64,000 bases of DNA from positions 10,174,121 to 10,238,120 of the forward strand of contig NC_084817.1 of the NCBI RefSeq assembly GCF_963583255.1, read 5' to 3'. The translations under genes were made by a program, and so were the position numbers. The notes beneath the pieces were generated by a model, which had not been told where the DNA came from, did no database searches, and worked only from the letters and a program-made list of their open reading frames with translations. Source of the stretch: Pyrus communis. Its lineage: Eukaryota; Streptophyta; Magnoliopsida; Rosales; Rosaceae. Positions 46,924-58,475 of this stretch are shown here, in pieces (the stretch's first letter is position 1; every line of letters starts with the position of its first letter).

Positions 46924-47467
46924 TAAGTCCATCTCCAACCCTGGCCTAAAACCTAAAAATATTTAGCCCATAAAATTTAGGTTTTAGCCCAGAAACAGCT
47001 TTTCTGCTCCAACCTTTTTAGCCTAAAATTTTAGCATGGGATTATTAAAGAATGAACTTAGGCTAATTTTTTTCTTAAATTAACTTTTTTAAAAAAAATT
47101 ATGTAGACTATCGTAATTTAATTTTACGAACATTTTAATCTAAAAATATTTAAATTCTGATAAATATTGAAAAATCACTAAATCGACACATGAAATTCAT
47201 CAAACTTTCAACTTTCACCAACCGTTCAACTTTCACCAAACATTCAACTTTCACCAACCGTTTAACTTTCAACAAAGTTTCAATTTTCACCAACTGTTCA
47301 ACTTTCATCCTTTATATAAACACAGGTCCAATATCAGTTGATCACATAATATTTCAACCTTCAATCATCCTCTATATTCACCAATCTTTCAACTTTCAAA
47401 GTGTTTTTGTTTCCTAAAAATCCTCAATATCTCACCAATAGGTGATAGAATAAGGCGTAGCAGGGTA

Positions 47468-48755
47468 ATGCAGATGGCACAATACCAAGCAAGGCTTGAC
47501 ATTGAGGATGCTGAAATGATCAACGTTGAAGCTGAACTTGCAAACTCACTTATGCAATATGAGCACCATGCCGAATCTAGCCATCGTGGTTCTGTCACAG
47601 GGCATTCATTTGTGCAGCGTGATAAAGAAGAGTGTCATGACCGAATGATGAAAAGATTATTTCATCGAGCGTCCAAGATTTCCTGCTCATGATTTTCGGA
47701 GGCGGTTTCGAATGAGGGGAGAGGTTTTTGAAAGCATATTGAACGCAGTTGTCAATCATGACCACTACTTTGCAAGGAAGATAGGTGTCATCGGCTGACA
47801 AAGTCTTATCACCTCATCAGAAGCTCACTTCTGCATTTCGGATGCTAACTAATGGGTGCTCTGTAGATTCAACTGACGAGTATTGCCGACTTGCGGATTA
47901 TTGCTATTGAGAACCTGGAGCCACATACCTTCGCAAGCTAGATCATGAAAACTTGAAGAGGCTTCTACGCAAGCAGGTAAAAGAGGCTTCCCTAGCATGA
48001 TAGGAAGTCTCGATTGTATGCATTGGGAGTGGAAGAATTGTCCTACTGCTTAGGCTGACCAATTCAAAGGCCGTCATAACAAGCCAACCATTGTGCTTGA
48101 GGCTGTGGCATCTTACGACACATGAATTTGGCATGCATTCTTCAGTGCTCCTGAATCAAACAACAATATCAACGTTCTTTGGTTTTTACCTTTGTTCGAT
48201 GATATTGTCAATGGATGGGCACCAGAATTTTGGTACAAGGTAAATGGTAATAGGTATGAGCTAGGTTACTACCTAAATGATGGTCTTTATCCTTGTTGGT
48301 CTACCTTTGTCAAAAGTTTTTCTCATCCCGATAGTGCAAAGAAGAAATTATTTTCACAGAGGCAAGAGTCTTACAAGAAGGATGTGGAAAGAGCGTTCGG
48401 GATCCTACAAGCTTGATGGGCCATTGTTAGAGGGCCTGCACGAGTTTGGCATATCGAAGACCTCCATTCAATCATGATGACGTGCATAATTTTGCACAAC
48501 ATGATTGTGGAAGATGAGTACATCGAAATTGAAGAAAATTCAAACGAAGATGTGGATGATGACCAACCAACACATGCGAAAGCTATTGCAAGAAATGTTG
48601 AATATCTCGCTGAAACCACATATGAGACCCAACAGGATAGGGTCACAATGAGTGAGTATATGAGACGTTTAAATATAATTCAAGCTCCTCAAGGTCATGA
48701 CACACTTCGCAAGGATTTGGTTAAGCATGTATGGCGCCGAGAATGTGAACGTTGA
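47468..48755 (+). pseudogene. PIF/Harbinger transposase pseudogene
   Basis: The N-terminal part (47468-47692) is followed by the core read in pieces: GSLDCMHWEWKNCPT (first catalytic Asp) near 48002-48046, KPTIVLEAVASYDT, then SNNNINVL where the superfamily has NNDINVL, then FDDIVNGWAPEFWYKVNG and KDVERAFGILQA (third acidic residue present) near 48380-48414. It ends with the conserved IILHNMIVEDE segment (48483-48515) and a tail to the stop at 48753-48755. Stops occur near 47798, 47911, 48052 and 48124, with frameshifts. The second catalytic Asp is Asn, so even a repaired frame would lack the active site. Intact plant members cut and paste with 3-bp targets. Confidence 0.88.
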
Positions 48756-49118
48756 TGATGTTGGTTGAGCGTTTATGTAATAATTTTAAGTGTACTATGT
48801 TGGTATTTTCTAGTAATAAATTTAAGTGTCTTCTTGTGCAAAGTATTTTGTGTAGTACATTGGATAAATTATTGAATAGAGCTTGAATTATTGAAGGCTT
48901 CTATTCTACATCAAAGTGTGGAATAATAATACAATAATTATTGAAGGCATCTAGATTAATAGAAACAATAATTAATACACATGACAATTAATACAGTACA
49001 TAAACTTAATACAAACGACAATTAATAAACCACATAAACTTAATACAATCGAAAATTCATAAACGACATAAACTTAATAATGATATCCACCATCTTGATT
49101 TGGTGATTGACTTCATGG

Positions 49119-50058
49119 TGGACTTAGGGTATAGCCTTGAAATGAATTATCTTCTTGAAATATACTCATTCTGCCATCCTTTTGCAAAATTTCCCTTTGC
49201 TTACCATGTAAGTACTTCTTCCTCTCTGGAGTGTATTTGTTGAGGTCCTCCATCATCAAATTTATTTCGAACCTCTCTTGCTCCCTATCCCCTTCTTCTT
49301 TCATTTGCAAATGCATTCGGACAACTTCTTCTTGGCGAGCGTTATGGGTTTCGCTCAATTTTGCAATTCCGATAGCAATGGGTCCACTCATCAGATCTTG
49401 CGACTTCCATTTTCTCTTTGCTTCCTTTTGGTTATCTCTTCATGGGGGCCTTGTAAAAGAAGAAGTTGGGGTCATTTGTTTGACACCTTCATTGACACCT
49501 TCATTTGCACCTTTATTGAAATCATTTGGGGGCGGGACTTCACTACGAAATAATCTTCCCCATTGTTGGTCCGCATCAGTTCCCCACCTTGAACAATCAT
49601 TGAGGACGTTCCAAGCATGATGCAACTTAAAAGCTTGATTTTTTTGGTGTAGTTATTGTCTTGTAAATTGCCATTGCTTTGTCACCCTATGCATCAAATA
49701 CGTAAAAACAATTAGTTGAAAAATATTATTATGTACATGACAAATAAAATATCAACAAAGAAACTCACAATTTCTGAGAAGCTCCTTCCACTAGGCATGT
49801 CAACGGTGGCTTTCTCCAAGCTTCCCTTCCACAAAGTGCATGCTTTGTTGATAATCTGCCACCGATCATAAACACCACCAGCTTCCCTTCGACTGGCATT
49901 GGAGTTTTCATGGAACTTATCAACGATTTTACCTCACAAAACCTTTCTATTTTGATTCGTGCCAATGGCACCATCTTCGCTAATAGAAATCCATGCCAAA
50001 CATAAAGCAATATCTTCATCAAAGGTCCAATTACGACCTCTAACATGCTCTTTTGCCA
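49119..50058 (-). pseudogene. Harbinger Myb/trihelix-like accessory protein (ORF1), pseudogene
   Basis: The minus-strand ATG at 50058 starts MAKEHVRGRNWTFDEDIALC, with Trp-spaced Myb/SANT-type helices to FSEI and a GTGAGT donor near 49770. One TGA stands where Trp is expected (KVL-stop-GKIVDKF, near 49946). The second exon, from about 49690 down, reads KLHHAWNVLNDCSRWGTDAD, a repeated NEGVNEGV segment, then after a stop an acidic helix-rich C-terminus (ARQEEVVRMHLQMKEEGD) to 49113. In this superfamily the protein helps the transposase bind and enter the nucleus. It is broken by two nonsense changes. Confidence 0.8.
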
Positions 50059-50662
50059 TCTTGAAAAATTTGAAGATAAGAAGAAATGGTAGAAAGAAAA
50101 ATTGGAAGAATTGTAGGAGAAAAGTGAGTTTTGTGTGGATGTTTGAACAAATACATAGGTATTTATAGAGTTTTAGGGTGAATTTTGAATTAAATAATTT
50201 TTTTAAAATTATTTTAGCCGTTGAATTTAAATTTGGACCGTTAGATCTTTTTTTTTACCGTTCAATTTGATTATGTTCGATCTAAGCCGTTGGATTCAAT
50301 AAATATATAAATATAAAACTAAAAAAAAAAATTGAACGTGGACCGTTGGATTAAAAAAAGTAGTCGTTGCGCTACCGACACCCACTGACAGTCGGGGGAC
50401 ACGCCCACGTGGGTGGGGTCTTCCTCAGCTTCAGTCTGGCGCATTAGGCATGCCAACTGTGGCGTCTGGGCTTCACAGCCCGTGTTTCACTCACACCTAG
50501 TGGGGCTCATTCCAATTTGTGGCCTAAACTTGGGCCAGTATTTGGCCTCGGGATGAGGTTTATGTTTTAGGTTTTGTTTAGGCCATGGTTGGGTTGGGTT
50601 TTGGGGGGGGGGGGGGGGGGGAAGGGGAATTATAGGTTTTAGCCCCAGGTTGGGATGAGAAC

Positions 50663-52378
50663 AAACACTATAAAATTTTGAAGAAGCACAAAAATGAGCA
50701 CAGTGAAACCCAAAATTCGAATGATGGTTCTAACAAAGCAAACAGAAAACAAAACAATAAACAATTATTTTCAAACAGTGCATAACCTATTGAATCAGAG
50801 GGAAAAACTAAAAACCCATACCCTGCCATACACCCCTCTGTTACTCTCTCCTCATTGACCATGTGCACTAACCCATTAATTAACCCCAAAAAATGCACAC
50901 AGCCATGCTTTCTCCTCTCTTTGTCTATCTCTATCTCCCTATCCATCTTTCTCTATAAAATTAGAAATCCCCCAAAACCAGACCTAACATACTAAACAAT
51001 TAGAAAACCTAAGGCACCATTAAAGAATGCAATTTAAAAAAGAAACTTATCTTTGGATTTGAGGCATGTAGCGCAAGATTTGGCACACCCCACTCTCAGT
51101 AGGGTTTGTTGATGACCCCTACCCTGTCTCCCTGAAATATTGACGACCCATATGGTCTTCTCTGACCATACCGACCCTCCCATCTGCAGCAACAATACCG
51201 AGATCCCTACCCCTCTCCATCTCTGTCTCTGTCTCTGTCTGTCTGTCTGTCTCTTTCTCGTAATAGACCATCCGCACCATTGGATTATAATCTTTGATAG
51301 GCAAAAATGTAATTAAATAATTGGGCTTCATTGAGGGTCGGGCTTCCCAGCTAAAACCAACACATTTGGGCCTGGCTGAAGGCCGAGCTGCTGACCCAAA
51401 ACCAACACAAAGACCAATGGCATCGTTGTAATTAATCTGAAATTTGGGTTGAAACACTGTTCATTTGAATAATGCCAATTTCAAACCTTTCTTTAAACTA
51501 AAGTAATAGTGGGCTTACTTACCTCACACGTAATACAGAACCTATAAGAATAGGATCTTATAGATCACATAGGAATCCTAAATACAATCGACTATGAATT
51601 TACACTATCACATACCTAATTAAATAATAACTACAAATATATCCAAAGGGAACCTTGAATTAGTTGTGGAGCCCACTCCACATCAAACTTCAACGATCCG
51701 AACTGTCTATTTTTTAAGTTACACTTTATAGATCATCCTTGTAAAAATATTAGCCAAATCGGAAATGTTTGAGGTATCTAATTGGGTTCAAAGAAATTGA
51801 CGAACACTATGTTCTACGGAACATTGAAATTTCATCGTGACAATCAAATGAGTAAATGTGTTTGAATTGAATTGATATTTTTGTAAAGATGATCTATGAA
51901 TGAAGACTTAAAAAAATAAATGGTTTGGATCATTGAAGCTCGATGTATAATGGGCTCTACAATCAGTCCCCATTTTTAGAAGAAAAAAAAAAAATTGGGG
52001 ATCCCTTTGCATAAGGTTCTTATATATATATATTAACTCTTTTCCAAATAATCTACCATAGGTAGGGAGCGTATGTCTACTCCTTGTCATTGCTTTGGTA
52101 GAGAATGGACGGGAATGCTACTAAGTATGCATTTGTTGCGTCGAATTATCCCTGATTGGATTAGCTTCAAGACTAAGCTGCACTAGATTAAAATAGATTA
52201 CGTTGGACTGACTTAGTGAAGAGTTTGGTGTAGTGTTGGACTAAGAAGTACGATAATGTCAAAAAATAAAATAAAATAAAATAAAAAGAACCCATGATAT
52301 ATAACAAAATTTTCTGCAGAATTTTCTAATGCAAAGAAATTGAACCCCAAAATTAAAATGTTCAGCTAGCTACCAAAT
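50663..52378. other. Intergenic DNA without a recognised gene
   Basis: Frames here are short and overlap on both strands. A (GTCT)n/(CT)n microsatellite lies at about 51219-51256. Confidence 0.5.
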
Positions 52379-52395
52379 TCCACAACTTTTGAACC

Positions 52396-52612
52396 ACGAG
52401 ATGGCGGCTAGTGGTAAAGAACGGATTGCAAGGTTTCCTTCAAATTAAAAACTGGAGGTCTTGGGTTCGAAACTCGCTGCTGGTGTGAAAGCTAGACTTG
52501 TGGCAAGCATGAGGCTGAAATGCCTCTGTGAGTATTTCAGGCACTTGAAAAGGGAAGTAGTGGATAACCATGATTTGCCATCAGTTGTTCCTTTAAAAAA
52601 ATAAAATAAAAA
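52396..52612 (+). mobile_element. tRNA-derived SINE with 17-bp target duplication
   Basis: A-box-like GGCGGCTAGTGGTAAAG and B-box-like GGGTTCGAAACTC lie about 60 bp apart near the 5' end, and the 3' end is A-rich. A perfect direct repeat TCCACAACTTTTGAACC flanks it at 52379-52395 and 52613-52629. It is a different family from the SINE at 21485. Confidence 0.9.
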
Positions 52613-52639
52613 TCCACAACTTTTGAACCTATAATACAC

Positions 52640-52712
52640 AATAAACACAATTTCAAATTGATGGGGTACACAACAATAAACACAATTTCAAATTGATGGG
52701 GTACACAATCAG
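52640..52712. repeat. Tandem duplication of about 36 bp
   Basis: The phrase CACAATTTCAAATTGATGGG occurs twice, with the surrounding AATAAACA and GTACACAA, just after the SINE. Confidence 0.85.
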
Positions 52713-53199
52713 TAATCACAAAGAATCGCATATGAATTACGAAACCAGATCATTTTGCAATAAAAAGATCAGTGATCAGGCAATTAAACACAACCCACCA
52801 ACACAAATCAACCAAATTGCAACTATCAAATCTTCAATTTCACATGCCCCAAAATTGAAAATCAACATTTCTATTCAAATCGATCTCGAAAATCCGAGCA
52901 AATTACGCAATCAACCTGCCGAATTCGCATTCCGTTTATTTCAATTTTGATTGTACGTACCTTGATTGTGATGTCGGCATGTTAGCACTCTACACATTTG
53001 TGAGCATGGATGTGAATTTGTCACTTGCTGCCACATGAGTTTCTTTAATTTTTAAGGATTTTTCTTAAATTTTAATCAGAAAATTGAAATTCATTTAATT
53101 AAAATGTCAGAAAAATTTACTAAAACCTTGTTGTCACGTTGATGATAAATTAAAGTTTCTGTCTTATTGAGACTTGTAAAAATCCTTATTCCTTGTGGG
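52713..53199. other. Intergenic DNA, no gene seen
   Basis: AT-rich. No supported frame or repeat boundary. Confidence 0.5.
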
Positions 53200-53580
53200 A
53201 ACTAGCAGTGTGCTATATTATGTGAATCTTTGTGCTGTTTGTTCTTTATATCTGCATATTTGAAGTTATTCATCACTAATTCGCAAAAGGGGCGAGACTG
53301 CGTTTTAATCCGACTGCACCTGCAATTTCAACTCGCAAAAACTTGGATTGGAAGGTTTCAACCGTGGCGACGAAACCTCAAATGTCCCCAGTCAAATTTC
53401 AAATAATTAAAATAATTATTTGTCACACCAGACCCATGTTGTCTTAGTCAGAAGTCACACCAGACCCATTGCAGTCAAATTTCAAATAATTAAAATAATC
53501 AGAAACTCACGAGAATATTCCTCCCATTGGCTTTTAATAAGCCTGCAGTTGACGATCACATTATTCATTTTACTTTTGCC
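53200..53580 (+). promoter_or_regulatory. CRK-C upstream region with internal duplication
   Basis: Homologous to the CRK-B upstream region. The phrase CAGTCAAATTTCAAATAATT occurs at 53389 and again at 53472 (offset 83), and TCACACCAGACCCAT at 53423 and 53455 (offset 32). CRK-B has a single TCAAATAATTAAAATA. A TTGACG (W-box-like) lies just before the ATG, near 53549. The regulatory role is inference. Confidence 0.55.
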
Positions 53581-56556
53581 ATGGTTTCCTCAAGATTAAT
53601 CAGATTATTGTTCCTTTGTACACAAATTTTGTTACTCATCATCAACGTTAATTTCACAGATGCCCAGCTTGAACTCCCTGGAGTTAAAGAAGTCCAGTGT
53701 TCTAACGGCGAAGGTAACTACACCACTGGCAGCACCTATCAAACAAACCTCAAAAGCCTCCTCTCCACCTTATTCGATGCCAACAACAACAACGGCTACG
53801 GCTTTTACAATTCCTCCCTTGGTGTAAACAACGACACAGTTTATGCAATCGGGCTCTGTCGAGGAGATATTACAAAGGAAGCTTGCGGTAGCTGCCTTAC
53901 TCTCACTGCAAACAATCTCATGACTAATTGTACCAACCAGAAGGAGGCGATTGGATGGTCGGAAACTTGTATGTTACGCTACTCAAACCGCCCCATTTAT
54001 CGCATAAAGGAACTTAGTCCGACTTACTATGTTCGGAATATATTAAATGTATCCACGGGCTTGGATGCGTTCAATCAAGAGGTCTCTCGCTTACTTAACG
54101 CACTACGACAAATAGCAGCAACGGGTGGTGATCTTCGTAAATTTGCAACAGGAAACGCAAGCATTCCAAATTCTAATCTAAAAATATATGGATTTGTTCA
54201 GTGCACCCCAGAATTACCCGAGCAAAGTTGTATTGATTGCTTAAATTATATTTTTGGAGTGTCTGAATCATGTTGTAGTGCATCAATTGGTAGGAGAATT
54301 GCGACACCAAGCTGTGGCTTAAGGTACGAAAATTACACCTTTTTTGACGTTAGAACTGAGATACCATTACCAACACCACCGGCCGATACTGCGATTCCAG
54401 GAGGTATGACGTATATCAAGTCCCATTACTCTTTGAAAAAAAAAAATGTGGTTTAATTATTTGAGATAAAATTGGACATCTTGGCATCATTTTTCTATCC
54501 AGCGAATTCTAACAAATATGTCTGATTACTTCTTCCGGATTGCAGCTACTTCTTTCGGATTGCAGGACCACCTAGAAATAAATTAATTTATAACTTGGTT
54601 CTCAAATTTAAATAATTGTCATTCGTTATCCCTAGTGAAGATTTAGCCAGTTGAAAATTCAGGCCCACATATAATCCGATATGATCAGAGAAGCTATATT
54701 TATGATTTTTGCAGGAAAGAAGAGTAATACTTCTCGGACTGTCATCATTACGGTTGTCACAGTTGTTTCCGTGGTACTAATTGTATCGATCTGCGTTTAT
54801 CTGAGAGTGAAGAAGATAAAGGCAAAACTTGGAGGTAAGTTTAGATCAGTTAATTTTTACTTCCCTTGAAACAGAATGACCTCATGGAACACCAGCAATT
54901 ATATAAGTATTTAGACTCACACATTAACATACATGTATCCTTTTAATTAAATATGCATGCAATGGCCTTATTTAGTTTTTGGTTTCATATTGCTTCTCTC
55001 TCATGCAAAGAAGCAGATGAAATTCTTAATACAGAAGCCTTGCAGTTCGACCTTGCCTCCATAAGAACAGCTACAAATAACTTTTCTGAAGCCAATAAGC
55101 TTGGACGAGGTGGATTTGGTACTGTTTACAGGGTAATGAATCGTATCACTAAAGATGTCAGTTAAATTATTATTGTGAGAAATAAGTTAACATTCAGATG
55201 GTGGTTGAATGCAGGGTAGGCTTTTGAACCAAGAAGATATAGCGGTTAAAAGGCTTTCTAGAGATTCTGCACAAGGAGATATAGAATTTAAAAATGAGGT
55301 CACGTTAGTAGCCAAACTTCAACACCGCAATTTAGTAAGGCTTCTTGGTTTCTGCTTGGAAGGAAACGAAAGGGTTCTTATCTATGAGTTTGTCCCTAAT
55401 GCAAGCCTCGATCATTTCATATTTGGTAGGGTTAAGAATTTGGATTTCTGGTTTCATTTTGGAATGTATTGAAAATTCTTCTATGTACATGCTTCCCAAA
55501 AAAAAGTACAGTGCAACAAACGTCAATAATAGCCATTACAAAATGGTCTTCTTACTTGAATGTGCAGATCCAATCAAGCGCGAACATTTGGACTGGGACA
55601 GTCGCTACAAGATCATATTAGGAATTGGGCGAGGACTCCTTTACCTTCATGAAGATTCTCGTCTTAGAATAATTCATCGTGATATGAAAGCAAGTAACAT
55701 TTTGTTAGATGCAGAAATGCAACCCAAAATTGCAGATTTTGGCATGGCAAGGCTGTTTGATCTTGATCAAACACAAGGTGATACCAGTCGAATTGTAGGG
55801 ACTTAGTAAGTACTAGCAGATCTTGCATGGCTTATAATCTTACAGTTCATGTCATTTAACAATGCAAGTAAATTAAGAACACACAACAACATAAATTCGG
55901 CACAATCATTATAAGTTTCAAATATAATAACACAGGCTAACCTTGCTTTTGTTCATACGCAGTGGTTACATGGCACCTGAGTATGTAATGCGCGGGCACT
56001 TTTCTGTTAAGTCTGATGTGTATAGCTTCGGTGTGTTAGTTTTGGAGATAATTACTGGACAGAAAAATAGTTCTTTCCGTCACGGTGGGAACGTGGAGGA
56101 CCTTCTAAGCTATGTAAGTTACACAAAAGGCTGGGCTATACATTATCCCTGCAATTGATTAAGATTAAACTAACGAAAGAAAGGTCCTATCTGACTTTGT
56201 AATCTCTAACTGTTCACAAACTTATGCAGGCATGGAAAAGTTGGAAGGAGGACACAGCTTCAAATTTAATAGATCCCTTGTTGAAGAGTGGTTCAAAACC
56301 AGAAATAATGAGATGCGTCCACGTAGGATTATTATGTGTGCAACAAAATATAGCTGATAGGCCAACCATGGCTGCAGTTATTCTCATGCTTACTACCAAC
56401 TCTCTTGATCTTCCAGTACCCTCACAACCAGCATTTTTTATGGATGGTGGCATTGAATCCTCCTCTGACACGCCTTTGGGATGGAAGGATAATTCTGGTG
56501 TGACAAGGTTAAGTCTATCTAAAAGTAGCTCTGTAAAATATCTGCTGCATGGATAG
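53581..56556 (+). CDS. CRK-C: cysteine-rich receptor-like protein kinase, 663 aa, seven exons
   Basis: Exons: 53581-54403, 54715-54834, 55011-55132, 55215-55425, 55568-55805, 55963-56113, 56230-56556, with the same phases as CRK-B. A 29-residue signal peptide is followed by two DUF26 domains, each with the C-x8-C-x2-C motif ([13 protein letters not shown] and [13 protein letters not shown]). The second keeps the Cys-Cys pair (SESCCSAS) that CRK-B lost. Exon 2 encodes the membrane segment. The cytosolic kinase has [26 protein letters not shown] and GTYGYMAPEY across the exon 5-6 junction. The ATG at 53581 is preferred because it opens the signal peptide conserved in B and the pseudogene; an in-frame extension upstream has only non-ATG codons. 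Family role: plasma-membrane receptor kinase in defence, ROS or stress signalling. Kinase exons are closely similar to B and the ectodomain is more diverged. Confidence 0.95.
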
Positions 56557-56960
56557 CTTCGATTCCAAGTCACAACCTCACTAGTTGACCGATGCTGCAA
56601 TGAAATGTTTGTTGTTTTGTAACAGTTTTGGTCCGTTCTTTTTTATGTGATTCATTGTTATACAGGTTCTGATTAATCTCAAGTGATTGGGAACAATTGG
56701 CCTTTCTTTTTTCTTTTCTTTTTCTGTTATTCTAGCGGTAGTCGACGTTAAATTAAAGCTTATTGTTAACTACACTTCTTGAAATTCAATTTTGATCTTA
56801 CTTTGTGACTGTAACTCAAAAGTCATAACTCTATTGGATTAATTTCAAAATTCATTCCACTTTAACTCGTGAACTCTCTCTTAAAAGTTGCCCAATAAAT
56901 CATATGTGGGATCGACCACAATAAAACTATGTTACATTGCCAATGAATTTGACTAAACAT
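56557..56960 (+). repeat. CRK-C proximal 3' flank
   Basis: Homologous to 377-760 after CRK-A. The homology stops near CCAATGAATTTGA (56940-56952) and resumes near 59700. Confidence 0.75.
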
Positions 56961-57336
56961 TTAGTAGCGAAGCCACAGTAGGGCAAGGAGGGGGAGGCCG
57001 CCCTTTCGTCGTCGGAAATACCATGAATGGCGAAGAATCTGCCCCTTTTAACTTGCACCAAAGGTGTTTGACAAAATACTTTTTGCCAATACTTCCACAT
57101 ATCCACTTAATATCGATAAAATCGATAGTTTATTGGATAATTAGGCGATTCGTCGGCCAAGTTCGAGTGAGATTGTCCACAAATTTGAAACAAATTCACA
57201 GAAAATGAAGGGACTAGTGTAGAGGCTCTCAACTCTTGAGGAAGAAACTGACTTGGGGTTATTGCCTAACCAACAGAATCCTAAGGATCTATGAATCGTG
57301 TATGTTCATCGTATATCGTGCAGTCAGTTTTTGTCA
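56961..57336. other. Insert of unknown type
   Basis: Begins AGTAGCGAAGCCACAGTAGG with a GGGGGAGGCCGCCC stretch. It has the look of a degraded transposon, but no ends or protein were identified. Confidence 0.35.
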
Positions 57337-57381
57337 GTTACTGTGACATTCCACATTGCCCAGGGAAGTGGATCATGTAAG

Positions 57382-57386
<5 letters not shown>

Positions 57387-57432
<46 letters not shown>
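57387..57432. repeat. (TA)n microsatellite inside the 5' Cassandra LTR
   Basis: About 22 TA units where the other LTR copies have only CTTATATGTATATTC. It expanded after insertion. Confidence 0.9.
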
Positions 57433-57435
<3 letters not shown>

Positions 57436-57480
57436 TCATCTCTACCTAGCACAAGACCTTTTGGGAGCTCACTGGCTTTA

Positions 57481-57569
57481 GGTTCCATCAGAACTCCGAA
57501 GTTAAGCGAGTTCAGGCGAGAACATTTCCATGATAGGTGACCCATTGGGAAGTTCTCGTGTGAGTTCCT
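57481..57569 (+). repeat. 5S rRNA-like segment in the 5' Cassandra LTR
   Basis: CCATCAGAACTCCGAAGTTA, then AGCGAGTT, then ATAGGTGACCCATTGGGAAG, follow plant 5S rRNA order, including the pol III A-box-like (AAGTTAAGCGAGT) and C-box-like (GGTGACC) regions. Derived from 5S rRNA but part of the LTR, so not a functional 5S gene. Confidence 0.9.
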
Positions 57570-58143
57570 AGAAACAAAACCATGAGGGCGTGGTCGGGGC
57601 CCAAAGCGGACAATATTGTGCTACGATGGAGTCGAGCCCGGGATATGGTGAGGGCTTGGGCCGGAATATGACAATTTGGCATTAGAGATAATCCGTGGCT
57701 GGATGTGTGTCGACAAGGACATCGGGCCCTTAAGGTGGGTGGATTGTGACATCCCACATCGACCAAGGGAGTGGATCCTATAAGCCTTATATGTATATTC
57801 TTATCTCTACCTAGATATGACAATTTGGTATCAGAGTCAATCCCTGGTCGGATGTGTGCCAACGAGGACGTCAGGCCCCTAAGGGGGGTGAATTGTGACA
57901 TCCCACATCGTCTAGGGGAGTGGATCCTATAAGCCTTATATGTATATTCCCATCTCTACCTAATTGTGACAATTTGGTATCAGAATCAATCTCTGGTCGG
58001 ATGTGTGCCGACGAGGACGTCGGGCCCCTAAGGGCGGTGGATTGTGACATCCCACATCAACCGAGGGAGTGGATCCTGTAAGCCTTATATGTATATTCTC
58101 ATTTCTACCTAGTACTAGGCCTTTTAGGAGCTCATTGGCTTCG

Positions 58144-58232
58144 GGTTCCATCAGAACTTCGAAGTTAAGCGAGTTCGTGCGAGAGCAATCCCAAGATAGG
58201 TGACCTATTGCGAAGTTCTCGTGTAAATTCCC
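58144..58232 (+). repeat. 5S rRNA-like segment in the 3' Cassandra LTR
   Basis: The same 5S-derived block, with a few substitutions against the 5' LTR (for example AACTTCGAAG for AACTCCGAAG). Confidence 0.9.
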
Positions 58233-58475
58233 AGAAACAAAACCGTGAGGGCGTGGTCGAGGCCCAAAGCGGATAATCTCGTGCTACGGTGGAGTCAAAC
58301 CCAGGATGTAGTGAGGGCTTAGACGGGGATGTGACAGGTACTATTTGTGTTTAATTTTAAATAAATAAATTTAATATGATTTTTTATCGCACAGTGTACG
58401 ATGAACGGACACGATTAGCAGATCTTCGAGATCCACACAAATAGGATCCAGCGAGGATTCAAATTCATTGCCTAA

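Larger units (their letters stand above)
46927..50662. mobile_element. PIF/Harbinger DNA transposon, degraded, 3.7 kb
   Basis: Inverted ends are GTCCATCTCCAACCCTGGCC at 46927 and, reversed from 50662, GTTCTCATCCCAACCTGGGG, followed on both sides by a TAAAACCTA phrase. A TAA precedes the left end and AAA follows the right end. It holds the two genes typical of the superfamily in convergent order: a DDE transposase on the + strand and a Myb/trihelix-like protein on the minus strand. Both have nonsense changes. A G-run lies at 50604-50621. Confidence 0.88.
57342..58336 (+). mobile_element. Cassandra TRIM retrotransposon (5S-rRNA-bearing LTRs), rearranged
   Basis: Starts and ends with LTRs that carry a 5S rRNA-like segment. 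The 5' LTR is 57342-57673 and the 3' LTR is 58043-58336. The 71-bp internal part opens with the tRNA-Met primer site phrase (ATTTGGCATTAGAG, and TTTGGTATCAGAG in the inner copies) and ends with a purine-rich tract before the next LTR. Between the two full LTRs lie two extra 149-bp units (57745-57893 and 57894-58042). Each is a 78-bp LTR lacking the 5S module plus the 71-bp internal part. Flanking pentamers GTTAC (57337-57341) and GGTAC (58337-58341) fit a target duplication with one change. Confidence 0.92.

Noticed and set aside
53527..53580. In-frame N-terminal extension of CRK-C
   Set aside because: Starts only from a non-ATG codon. The ATG at 53581 matches the start in CRK-B and the pseudogene and gives a normal signal peptide.
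57481..58232. Functional 5S rRNA genes
   Set aside because: The 5S-like blocks sit at the same place in both LTRs of a Cassandra element and lack the normal 5S ends.
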